Shown: positions 37,159-47,243 of the stretch, piece after piece
Layout of the letters: every line of letters starts with the position of its first letter
Position numbering within the stretch: the stretch's first letter is position 1
NCBI GenBank assembly: GCA_031841125.1
Contig: CM063110.1
Location: forward strand, 31,635,214-31,699,213
Reading direction: 5' to 3'
DNA: 64,000 nt
Source of the DNA: Acanthococcus lagerstroemiae
Taxonomy: Eukaryota > Arthropoda > Insecta > Hemiptera > Eriococcidae
Translations under genes and position numbers: made by a program
Notes under the pieces: model-generated
The model's database searches: none
Told to the model about the DNA's origin: nothing
What the model saw: the letters and a program-made list of their open reading frames with translations, nothing else

Positions 37159-38420
37159 ATTATTAAAAGGTTTGAGTTTCTTTTGAGTCGTAGAAAGTCC
37201 GTACTGCGTCTAGTACCAGTACCTCTAGCTGAATGTTCCGCGAAGTAAATTTCATATCATCGGGCATGGAAAGACTCATTATGGTGTATGGCCACATTTG
37301 GGTATTGTAGGTGCCTTGCTAGTTATTGACGAATGGCGGAAGGGCTGAAGGCGATAAATGGACGTTGTTAAACGTTGTTGCTAGTTGCTCAGCACCATTC
37401 CATTTACATGCAAGACATTACACGGGGTCACTTTGGTGTCTAGACAATAAACCAATCAGAATTGTAGTAGCAGTCACGTGATGAGAAACTATCGAGACAC
37501 TAACGGAAAAAGTTGCCCGGGTCTCAACTTTACTTTCTTTGAGTTTCCTGAAGAAAGTTTGCTTTCTCGCCTGTTTACATGAAGCAACTAGCAAGAAACC
37601 TTATTGTCTAGACACCAAAGTGTCCCCGTGTAAACCTAGCATTACCGCTATTAGTATTATTGTTGGGAGAAGAGCGTAAAAAGTAGAATTTTTCAAAACT
37701 GGGCCCCCGATTCAAAAATGTGTACTCTCACATTGAAAAAAGCTTATCAGTAAACGCTATGTCATATAGTTTCTACATAGCTCTTGAACTTCGAAACACG
37801 TGTTCTCCTGTTCTCAAAAAACAGATTTTGTTGGTTGGTTTTTTCTATTACGCTTAACAGCGTCCAAATAGTATATTACTATACATGTGGGTAAAGTGAA
37901 TGTTTACCCAACGAAGCAAAAGTTTGCGATATGAGCTGTTAGGCGAGTTGAGCAATTTGCTGAGTTGGTAAACGTTCACAATACCCACATGTATTGTAAG
38001 ATATTTAGATATTTTATTCAATATGATGTTAAAACATAAATCTGTCCTCTTCCCTTTCAAAATCAAAATCGCACGAATTCAGACACACTATCAGGTATCA
38101 AGGATACACGAATTCATGGAATGGAAGGAACGTGAACATGTGAACGAATCATGCCCTCACACTTCTCATGCTTGTTGAACTTTTCAAGCATTTTCATTGG
38201 TTCATACTGTGGTTGACCCGTTTCTTCATTGAACCTTATTTTTCTTTCACGCCTAGCATAGGTGCGGGTAAAATGCACTTTTACCCGCAGGTAGCTTACT
38301 GTCAGAATACTTTTTCAACATCATGTATATGTATAGAATAAATTATGTTTTTAACTGGACCAGACTTTCGAGCGTAATGAAGGTGAAGCCTAAAGAATGA
38401 AGCAACCAGCAGCGCAGTGT
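37159..38420. repeat. Left arm of large inverted repeat
   Basis: The outer end AATTATTAAAAGGTTTGAG and the whole arm recur inverted on the right in two pieces, 40892-41446 and 43382-44253. The arm contains MITE A4 (37360-37865), a short hairpin element near 37879-37995 with ends ATACATGTGGGTA, and a perfect palindrome TGCGGGTAAAA-TGCAC-TTTTACCCGCA near 38270. A 66-residue minus-strand ORF (from 38066) is repeated almost exactly in the right arm, as expected for a recent duplication. Confidence 0.85.
37360..37865. mobile_element. MITE family A, copy 4 (506 bp, TSD AAAT)
   Basis: The ends GGACGTTGTTAAACG and (reverse complement) GGACGCTGTTAAGCG are flanked by AAAT at 37356-37359 and 37866-37869. 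The interior is that of copy A1 plus a GTCTAGACACCAAAGTG-containing insert shared with copy A3. Confidence 0.85.
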
Positions 38421-38428
38421 ACGGTATC

Positions 38429-39841
38429 TAGTGATGTGTAGTTGTTGATAGTTTCGGACTATCAATTGTTTTGATAGTAACTTAAAGTACTATCAATACT
38501 ATCAAAGTTTATTTGATAGTTTTAACATTAATTATTAAAAATTTTAGGATCTATGAATAATTCATTTATTATCAGTTCTAACAAGATTTAATCACTATTT
38601 TGTTATTAATTATTATTAATTAGAAAGTAGATTGAGAATTTTTTCATTGGCTTAGGCATTAGGCATGCTACTGTTTTGTGTTTTCTTCTTTCAAATCAGT
38701 TTAACAATTTTCGGTTTGCTGTGATTCGATTCCTGTATTTTGTTCTTCTAGCTTCCCATCTCTCGACCTCCCCTGAGGCAGTCTGATGTCTGATCTCTCC
38801 CTGATTCATGATGTCTGCTCGTTGCATTATTTATTTATGATGGTTATACAATGTTACAAGTCACGAGCTCTTCTGTATTCTGGTATTCTGTCTTCTATTT
38901 TTTTTTTCATCTTCTCTGCTCTTCCTCTTCAGTTTCCTTAACCTTGAGGGATCGATCGATCGAACTATCCATCCAGTTTCCACTCTGTTAAGAAGAACCT
39001 AACCCAACAACTTTGTATTTTATTTTACATTCTATAATTTTCTAATCAATAATCAAGTTTTGAGTCTTATGTGCTTGTTTAATCATGTGTGAAATCAAAA
39101 GGTCGCATATCGTGTTTTGAAAATCATAAATATGAAGAAATGAAGGAAAATTTATAATTGCTTGTTAGATAATCAAAGAACTTTCTTACAAAAATGAGTG
39201 TGATACTGGTATCCGGATTCCGTACTAATGATAATAATCTTAAATAATCGGCAACTCAATAATCGTAATCCAACAAATAACTTATTGATAAGAAATAACA
39301 ATAACTTTTAAATGGTTTCAAGTTTTAGTAGGTATTCAGTAATATACATTACAGATTACACAAGCATAAGCCATAACATTAAGCATTAACTACCAAACCT
39401 AGAACCAGAAGAGTTTAATTAATAATCAAATCATGGAATGAAAAATGAAACTGTCAAATACACATCGAGGATCGAGAAACGACTGGGAGAACGAACCTAA
39501 ATCTAAGGAGCTTATGGTCTCTTTCCCAGCTTCCAAAATTCATCTGAATGGACGAAATCACAGTTCACCAAATTAGTAAATACTAAATAGTAAATACTAA
39601 ATATTTAGTATTATTTACTATTTAGGTAAATATAATTAAATAAATTTAAAATAGTGTTGACAAATGACAAATTCATTATTATTCATTTTGATGATTTGAT
39701 AGTTTTTATTAATTTGATAGTTTTTAAGAACTATCAATAGTGTTGATAGTCAATGAAGTAACTATCAATAGTTTGATAGTACTAAATTTACTAAAAACTA
39801 TCAATACTATCAAAAATACTATCAATTACTACACATCACTA
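38429..39841. mobile_element. hAT-like element with CTATCAA-rich ends (1.4 kb)
   Basis: TAGTGATGTGTAGT at the left and its complement ACTACACATCACTA at the right form the TIR. The subterminal 100-150 bp on each side are dense in GATAGTATTGATAGT-type words, a layout common in hAT elements. The interior has no transposase motif. Flanking 8-mers differ, so one junction has probably been rearranged. Confidence 0.6.
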
Positions 39842-39857
39842 AAGCGAATACAAGTTG

Positions 39858-40848
39858 GATGCGAAGCGAATACAGGTGGGATGCGAAGCGAATAGTTTTT
39901 GGGCTTAGCATTTGCTTTGGCTTCACAAGTTTTTACCAGTTGGCTTCAGCTTAGCTTTGGCTTTTTTGTCTTTGAACCAAAAATGGCCTTTTTCGCTTCG
40001 GCTTAAGCCGTTATAGGCTTAAGCCGGATGCGAAGCGAATAGTTTTTGGGCTTAGCTTTTGCTTTGGCTTCACAAGTTTTTACCAGTTGGCTTCAGCTTA
40101 GCTTTGGCTTTTTTGTCTTTGAACCAAAAATGGCCTTTTTCGCTTCGGCTTAAGCCGTTATAGGCTTAAGCCGGATGCGAAGCGAATAGTTTTTGGGCTT
40201 AGCTTTTGCTTTGGCTTCACAAGTTTTTACCAGTTGGCTTCAGCTTAGCTTTGGCTTTTTTGTCTTCGAACCAAAAATGGCCTTTTTCGCTTCGGCTTAA
40301 GCCGTTATAGGCTTAAGCAGGATGCGAAGCGAATAGTTTTTGGGCTTAGCATTTGCTTTGGCTTCACAAGTTTTTACCAGTTGGCTTCAGCTTAGCTTTG
40401 GCTTTTTTGTCTTTGAACCAAAAATGGCCTTTTTCGCTTCGGCTTAAGCCGTTATAGGCTTAAGCCGGATGCGAAGCGAATAGTTTTTGGTCTTAGCTTT
40501 TGCTTTGGCTTCACAAGTTTTTACCAGTTGGCTTCAGCTTAGCTTTGGCTTTTTTGTCTTCGAACCAAAAATGGCCTTTTTCGCTTCGGCTTAAGCCGTT
40601 ATAGGCTTAAGCAGGATGCGAAGGGAATAGTTTTTGGGCTTAGTTTTTGCTTTGGCTTCACAAGTTTTTACCAGTTGGCTTCAGCTTAGCTTTGGCTTTT
40701 TTGTCTTCGAACCAAAAATGGCCTTTTTCGCTTCGGCTTAAGCCGGATGCAAAGGGAATAGTTTTTGGGCTTAGTTTTTGCTTTGGCTTCACAAGTTTTT
40801 ACCAGTTGGCTTCAGCTTAGCTTTGGCTTTTTTGTCTTTGAAACAAAA
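39858..40848. repeat. 147-bp tandem array, ~6.7 units
   Basis: GGATGCGAAGCGAATAG recurs at 39879, 40026, 40173, 40320, 40467 and 40614 at exactly 147 bp, then at 40745 after a 131-bp unit. Units are nearly identical, so amplification is recent. They are rich in TTTGGCTT and TTAAGCC words. The array stops at AAACAAAAAT, where GAGGAGTTATCTGTC begins. Confidence 0.95.
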
Positions 40849-41446
40849 ATGAGGAGTTATCTGTCATAAGGGCCCTTGACATATGGGATTCACATTGCGC
40901 TGCTGGTTGCTTCATTATCCAGGCTTCACCTTCATTACGCTCCTTAGTCCTTACTGCCAAAATACTGTTTTAACATCATTTATAGAATATATTATGTTTC
41001 TTAACTGGACCAGTAAGCTACCTGCGGGTAAAAGTGCATTTTACCCGCACCTATGCTAGGCGTGAAAGAAAAATAAGGTTCAATGAAGAAACGGGTCAAC
41101 CACAGTATGAACCAATGAAAATGCTTGAAAAGTTCAACAAGCATGAGAAGTGTGAGGGCATGATTCGTTCACATGTTCACGTTCCTTCCATTCCATGAAT
41201 TCGTGTATCCTTGATACCTGATGTGTGTCTGAATTCGTGCGATTTTGATTTTGAAAGGGAAGAGGACAGATTTATGTTTTAACATCATATTGAATAAAAT
41301 ATCTAAATATCTTACAATACATGTGGGTATCGTGAACGTTTACCAACTCAGCAAATTGCTCAACTCGCCTAACAGCTCATATCGCAAACTTTTGCTTCGT
41401 TGGGTAAACATTCACTTTACCCACATGTATAGTAATATACTATTTT
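40849..41446. repeat. Right arm of large inverted repeat, inner piece
   Basis: From 40892 this is the inverted match of 37866-38420. It ends at ATACTATTT: the ATTT is the reverse complement of the AAAT that flanks MITE A4 in the left arm, so homology stops exactly at that insertion point. The first bases (40849-40863) are GAGGAGTTATCTGTC, the arm of the 57-bp hairpin at 31891. Confidence 0.85.
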
Positions 41447-41626
41447 TCACGGCGCTGATTTTGTTGCAAACACTCACTTTCGGGCCTTGGCCGGCAAAAT
41501 GCTATTTTCGAAATTTGAAAAACCCGTATTACCCATTTACAGCAACGTTATTTCCGTCTGTGATCACTCAAACTTTTATCAGGAAGTGCACATTAGCGTT
41601 CCTGCATTCTTATCCACATCCCAATA

Positions 41627-41871
41627 GGACGCTATTCAGCAAAAGGGAATTAACTAGCAAAATCCGCTTTTTGAGAACACGTGACTCGAAAAGAACCATG
41701 TAGAAACTATATGATATAGCGTTTACTGATAAGCTTTTTCCAACATGAGTACACATTTTTGAATCGCGGGCCTAATTTTGGAAAATTCTACTTTTTATGC
41801 TATTTCCAACGATACTAATAACTCATTTTGTTTACAAATGTTGGTTGGTTCCCTTTTGCTTAATAGCGTCC
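41627..41871. mobile_element. MITE family A, copy 2 (245 bp)
   Basis: Ends GGACGCTATTCAGCAAAAGG and (reverse complement) GGACGCTATTAAGCAAAAGG; flanks AATA and AATT, so the 4-bp duplication is imperfect. The interior matches copy A1 without the hairpin and without the insert seen in A3 and A4. Confidence 0.82.
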
Positions 41872-42219
41872 AATTCCAGGTTTGGAATCTTGGCATGTTT
41901 TCAAACAATGAGAAAACAATCATTGTTTCAAAACGAATACGTGTCTTAAAACTTTTTTGTTTAAAACGTGTTTTTAACCATGTTTCCTTTCTTTCTTTTT
42001 TCTTTTTTTTTTTCTTCCTTCATTTTCTTTGAGATTTCCTCATCCAGTACTTACATGGACCAAAATAACTTGTCAAGTACAAATAAATTTCAGAATTTCA
42101 CGCAAAAATTTACAGAATGATTTTGATATCAGTGATAAAATTATCAATACATTTGTTGGCCCAATAACGGGTATTCTTGCTAACAGTAACTCACTGTGTG
42201 ACGTCAGTAGTTGAAGCTC

Positions 42220-42438
42220 GAATTGGAATATAAAACTGCACTAGGGTGCGCTGTAAAATTACCTGTGCGGGTGTTAGCGGGGGAAAATGAAAAAGTGATC
42301 ATGTGTACTTTCAAATAGAAACACTGCTACCTATCTTGAGGATGGGAAAAAACTAGCAGAAATTATTCTAATTGAAATTTTTGGTGATGATGCACTTGAA
42401 GAAAGTGAATTTCTAATCGATGCAATGGTAGTTAGTTT
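42220..42438 (+). repeat. Repeat family C, copy 2 (uninterrupted)
   Basis: Same order as 31685-32250 but without MITE A1 and element D, so it records the sequence before both insertions. Its own right end is cut by hAT element B copy 2, inserted a few bases beyond the element D target. Confidence 0.75.
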
Positions 42439-42446
42439 GCTACACG

Positions 42447-43042
42447 CAGAGTTGTTACGTTTAAAACATATTTTAAACACTAGAAAAAAACAAAAACATG
42501 TTTTAAACCAAAGACCCGTTTTAAACGTATTTTTTGTTTAAAACGTTGTATTTTTGCTTCTATTTTTGTTTTGTTTTAAACACGCTTTTTGTTTGATTTT
42601 AGTTTTTTTTAGAGAAGTTGAAAATTTGAAATAAATGTCTCATTGAATCATTGAATCACAAATCTTGTATTTAATCAATGCAACCGAACACAATACACAT
42701 CACAGGAACTTATTTTTATCTTATCTTCTATAAAAGTAAAAACATGAAAGAGAAATTGAGTTTTTCAGAAAAACTTATCATTAATTTAATGGTACATTAT
42801 CAGTCCCAATTTGGTATACCACTGTTGTGCATAACAGGCGAAAAAAATAAAAAAGTAAAAAGCCAAGAAAAAATATATAAATTGTATTCAATTTTTTTGG
42901 TTTTAAACAGTTTAAAAAACGTTTTAAATGTGTTTTAAACAGTTAAAAACACCCTAATTTTGAACTGCCATATTTCGCGTTTTAAACAAAAAAAAAACGT
43001 TTGTTTTGTTGGTTTAAAAAAAAATTTTTTTTTGCTACCCTG
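42447..43042. mobile_element. hAT-like non-autonomous element B, copy 2 (TSD GCTACAYG)
   Basis: Begins CAGAGTTGTTAC and ends CTACCCTG. Flanking octamers GCTACACG (42439-42446) and GCTACATG (43043-43050) agree at 7 of 8 positions, the 8-bp duplication expected of hAT elements. The interior is near-identical to copy 1 at 32851, including a related ORF (42678, 86 codons here). Confidence 0.9.
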
Positions 43043-43381
43043 GCTACATGCTTATGGATAGATCTCCATGAGCACTCTTTCAAAGACGCAATAAGGTTAA
43101 CATTTGCAACTCTGATTTATATTCCAATAACGGAACAAAAAAGTAAGACAACAGGTCGGAAATAGCAAACAAAAAACAAAAAAACACGTTTTAAAACAGT
43201 GTTTTTAAACTTTTTCAAAAAAAAAAATTAATAACAACATGTTTTAAAATGGAAAAAAACAACAAAAAAACACACACTTGTTTTGTTTATTTTTGTTAGA
43301 GTTTTTTTTTTTCAATCCTGCCCAATTCTATGGAGACTGGGCAAATTGTAGGTTCGCTAGCATCGATTCCCGTCCGAATTT

Positions 43382-44051
43382 GGACGCTGTTAAGCGTAAT
43401 AGAAAAAACCAACCAACAAAATCTGTTTTTTGAGAATAGGAGAACACGTGTTTCGAAGTTCAAGAGCTATGTAGAAACTATATGACATAGCGTTTACTGA
43501 TAAGCTTTTTTCAATGTGAGAGTACACATTTTTGAATCGGGGGCCCAGTTTTGAAAAATTCTACTTTTTACGCTCTTCTCCCAACAATAATACTAATAGC
43601 GGTAATGCTAGGTTTACACGGGGACACTTTGGTGTCTAGACAATAAGGTTTCTTGCTAGTTGCTTCATGTAAACAGGCGAGAAAGCAAACTTTCTTCAGG
43701 AAACTCAAAGAAAGTAAAGTTGAGACCCGGGCAACTTTTTCCGTTAGTGTCTCGATAGTTTCTCATCACGTGACTGCTACTACAATTCTGATTGGTTTAT
43801 TGTCTAGACACCAAAGTGACCCCGTGTAATGTCTTGCATGTAAATGGAATGGTGCTGAGCAACTAGCAAGAAACTTTATTGTCCAGACACCAAAGTGTCC
43901 CCGTGTATCGTCTTGCGTGTAAACGGAATGGTGCTGAGCAACTAGCAAGAAACTTTATTGTCTAGACACCAAAGTGTCCCCGTGTAAATCTAGCTTAATA
44001 ATTCATTTTGTCAACAAATGTTAGTTGATTCTGTTACGTTTAACAGCGTCC
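43382..44051. mobile_element. MITE family A, copy 3 (670 bp, TSD ATTT)
   Basis: The ends GGACGCTGTTAAGCG and (reverse complement) GGACGCTGTTAAACG are flanked by ATTT on both sides (43378-43381, 44052-44055). It is longer than copy A4 because the internal insert carries extra near-identical ~80-bp repeats around 43830-43990. Confidence 0.85.
43607..43994. mobile_element. Nested TIR element H inside MITE A3
   Basis: The left end GCTAGGTTTACACGGGGACA and the right end (reverse complement GCTAGATTTACACGGGGACA) extend into ~45-bp arms containing CTTTGGTGTCTAGACAATAA. Copies A1 and A2 lack this segment, so it is an insertion. A truncated version is in A4. Confidence 0.7.
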
Positions 44052-44253
44052 ATTTATCGCCTTCAGCCATTCCGCCATTCGTCAACAACTAGCAAGGCAT
44101 CTAGAATACCCAAATGTGGCCATACACCATAATGAGTCTTTCCATGCCTGATGATTTGAAATTTACTTCGCGAAACATTCAGCTAGAGGTACTGGTACTA
44201 GACGCAGTAGGGACTTTCTACGACTCAAAAGGAACTCAAACCTTTTAATAATT
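44052..44253. repeat. Right arm of large inverted repeat, outer end
   Basis: Inverted match of 37159-37359, ending CTCAAACCTTTTAATAATT. The next base to the right begins a 147-bp-array-like unit. Confidence 0.85.
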
Positions 44254-44425
44254 TGCTTTTTCGCTTCGGCTTAAGCGGGATGTGAAGCGATTAGTTTTTG
44301 GGCTCAGCTTTTGCTTTTGCTTCACAAGTTTTTACCAGTTGGCTTCAGCTCAGCTTTGGCTTTTTTGTCTTTGAAACAGAAATGGGTTTTTCGCTTCGGC
44401 TTAAGGCGTTATAGGCTTAAGCTTT
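44254..44425. repeat. Outlying copy of the 147-bp unit
   Basis: CTTTTTCGCTTCGGCTTAAG, GTTTTTGGGCTCAGCTTTTG and CTTTCCATCC place this in the 147-bp family. It takes up the unit at almost the point where the main array stops at 40848, suggesting that the intervening 3.4 kb interrupts one array. Confidence 0.85.
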
Positions 44426-45249
44426 CCATCCTTGGATAGACACCAGCGCTCATCTCATTGGGTGTACAAACTACGAACCAAAAATAATGACTTCTGTTTT
44501 GTCAATGCAGTGGAGTTGCTCATCTATAAATCCTTAACTGTTTGTTCTCTATCCTAGCTCTATCCGTAGGCCAATAATTTCGGTAGTCGTTATTTGCAAA
44601 TTTGCATTGTTTTGTTCATTGTTTTGTCGTTCATTTCCATTAGTTCATCACGATTGAAATAGCTTGCAAATGTGAATAGTGAATAATTAAGTCATAGAAT
44701 TTTAAAAGGTATTCTTTATTGTTACCGACAATGTGATAAATATTCAGTTCACCTCTGCGCTTCTACTGACTTCTAGAAAAAGGTAAGATCATTGATTACA
44801 ATTTTGGAATGGAGTTCAGCATCTCTCTGTTGTTCCTCGTTGAAAATTACCTGTTGAAACAGTGCCTTCTTTGGTTCGAAAGATATAGTATGCTTTAGTC
44901 TTTGATCGCAGTTAATAAATGCTCGGTACTATTGCAGTTACCTATGCTCAGATGTTTCTTATCTGAAATACAATGTCTGTATGGAGATAGAATGTTGGAA
45001 ATTGAGAGTTCTTTGTGTTAAAGTCTGATATGTGCAGGCTGCCCAGGTCATACTCTCTTTAGAGGAAATTTTTTTTTCGATTATGAAAAAAGAGAACTCT
45101 ATTATTTTCACTAATAATGCCAATTAATACTCTTTTGTTATGCGGAAGCTGATATAAGAGATAACCATAATGATGACTGACAGCAACGGCCAAAATTTGC
45201 TAATCAAGCAATACAGTCACTCGCTCTACAGTCAGCAATTATAATTGCA
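44426..45249. other. Anonymous DNA
   Basis: No ORF with a recognisable domain and no repeat seen. Confidence 0.5.
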
Positions 45250-45690
45250 TTTAAAAATTATGTGAAAGGCTTTGACTATGTAGTTGATATAACGTAGTTT
45301 TATCTTGAATGATTTGAAGCCTTTGCGAAAGAATCAACAAAGGATTCGGCCATGTCTGTTGACGATGTATGAGAGATTGCTGATCTCCGGATATGATGGC
45401 GTTGGGGATGTGGAATGTTCGTTTCTTTTTTGTTGCCCGTATTTTGTTCCATCTCTGGTAGGTGGAGTACTTTGATGATACTTGAGTCATAAGCTGCCAC
45501 GAGTGCCTTTTGGCAGTCTTAATTTCTAGTCTGGCTTTATCTCTCATTTTTTTGAAGTATATGTAATTTTCTGGCGCGGGAGTTTCTTCTGAGTTTTCGT
45601 AGTGCGTTTTTTCTGTTTTGGAGAGCAATGGAGCAAGCTGCGTTCCACCAAGGAACAGGTATTCTGTGGGTGACTGTGCTACAAGGAGTT
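45250..45690 (-). pseudogene. Non-LTR ORF2 fragment (endonuclease-RT linker)
   Basis: On the minus strand, VPWWNAACSIALQNRKNALR (~45590-45655) is followed, after a frame change, by PAPENYIYFKKMRDKARLEI and KTAKRHSWQLM. This order, PWWN then PTPEN..FK..RA.AR..I..AKR.SW, is the region between the endonuclease and RT domains of Jockey/I/R1-type elements. The RT catalytic block is absent. The 125-codon ORF beginning at 45628 is the longest intact piece. It is not obviously contiguous with the 47.2-48.5 kb element, which is on the same strand. Confidence 0.75.
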
Positions 45691-45937
45691 GAACGGGTTG
45701 GATGTGGTGTTCATTTGTGTGATATGTCTAGGAGTGTAGTGGTGATGATATAATGAAATGCGATACAAACTCGGCAACAGAAAGTGTATTCAGTAAGGGT
45801 TAAAAAAAAAAAAAAAAAAAAAATCGATGCTAATATACTACATGAGCAAACAGTTGAAAAACTTTCACAAAAACAGTAAAGATAAATCATAATTTTAAAC
45901 CTCTATACCTAAATGTCCATGGAAATGTATTAACTTT

Positions 45938-46095
45938 TCGCTCGAGTATACTCAGTAGTATGACGTCATAGTAACAGGAGTGTTACGGGGAGCGTTACGG
46001 TTCCCGCTCAAGTATACCCAGTAGTGTGACGTCATAGTAACAGAAGCGTTTAGGGGGGGGCGTTTTAGTTTTTGTTCAAGTATACCCAGTAATAA
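45938..46095. repeat. ~70-bp tandem repeat with TGACGTCA palindromes
   Basis: CAAGTATACCCAGTA-type starts recur at about 45942, 46009 and 46077. The first two units contain TATGACGTCATAGTAACAG or TGTGACGTCATAGTAACAG, so an 8-bp CRE-like palindrome is present twice. Confidence 0.75.
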
Positions 46096-47212
46096 AAGCA
46101 TACATGCTAAAAAAAAAAAAAGGACGTTTCAGTAAAAATAATGAAGTTTTGTTGTACTCTCTCATACCCTGGTTAAAATATCAAATGCCTCGGCTTACAC
46201 AAGCAGTTAGCTACGAATCTGAAGTGCGAACTGCTCGTATTTAAATTCCTCAGTCGTAAACCTAACACCAATGTAATGGCTTCTCCAATAGTCTTGCTTT
46301 CAATCGATGGTAATGACATTAACAGATTTCACGCAGTCTGTTCTTATTATCTTGTCTAATAACTGTAAACTGAGTATGTGAGATTTTATTCAGTAAACAA
46401 TGCAAGAACGATGCCCATAAAGTTCGTTTCGATTCGAGAATAGAGTTATGATAAATTATTTAAATTTGTTATACAGTGTGCCTGTACGAGCGAAGGAAAA
46501 AGAGCCCGTTGGCAGGTTAAAATAAAAGCGAAGTAAAAAGGAGATGAAAAATAATAAAAAGAAACGGAGGAAAAAAGAAAGAGAAATTGAAGCTGCGTTT
46601 GTTTCTGTTTTCGTTTCTGTTGAGCGATGGCTGCCTCGTTTTCCTTTAAAAAGGTTTTTGTAAGGCGTTCGATTCGTGTTTACTGTACAATTGACGTAAT
46701 TAACATGTCACATTGTTCGCTTCTGTCTCATCTGTGTTCCGCATTTCTATTTTTGATGTATCCTTATCGCAGCCCATCGTTATTTTCATTATTAAATTTA
46801 TTAGAAAAACAGATGTACGAGAGAAAGTGCGTTAGCGGAAGAAAATTTTGAGTTTTGTTGTGAGATTTTGCATAATAATGTAACATCTTGTAATTTTTAA
46901 TAGCGTTTGTTGGTTGCTGACGGAAGTAACTTGTATATATACTCGTATGCGATGTTATTCTTATTGATAATACATAATACTGTGTAACAATTCTCTGATG
47001 ATTAGATTCGCATCTAACCAGGCGGATACTGAGTACAAACTAGTGACAAGGGAGGGGGAGAAACCCAAAGTTTTCCAATTAAAACATTTTTGAGACTTAT
47101 TTACTGATTTAAATGGGGGGGGGGGGGACAGTCCAAAACGTCTCGGAACGTCTCAAATTTCCAAATTTAGGACCATTAATCCTCCAGCTAAAGTTCACTA
47201 TCAAATCTTTCT

Positions 47213-47213
<1 letters not shown>
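46096..47213. other. Anonymous DNA
   Basis: Short ORFs only; the one at 46627 (74 codons) has no recognised motif. A G run lies near 47116. Confidence 0.5.

Positions 47214-47215
<2 letters not shown>

Positions 47216-47243
<28 letters not shown>

Larger units (their letters stand above)
41447..43381. mobile_element. 1.94-kb block splitting the right arm
   Basis: The block lies between ATTT (41443-41446) and ATTT (43378-43381). Removing it would rejoin the inner arm to MITE A3 as in the left arm. It contains MITE A2, repeat C copy 2 and hAT element B copy 2, and GTTTTAAA-rich tracts near 41900-41990 and 43170-43320. No TIR is shared by its two ends, so it may be a rearranged segment and not a single element. 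Confidence 0.6.

Noticed and set aside
38429..39841. 8-bp target duplication for the TAGTGATGTGTAGT element
   Set aside because: The left flank ACGGTATC and right flank AAGCGAAT do not match, so the call rests on the TIR and subterminal repeats only.
41245..41703. 152-codon plus-strand ORF
   Set aside because: The first 66 residues repeat an ORF in the opposite arm of a large inverted repeat, and the rest runs through a 1.94-kb block and into MITE A2, so the frame is a chance fusion.
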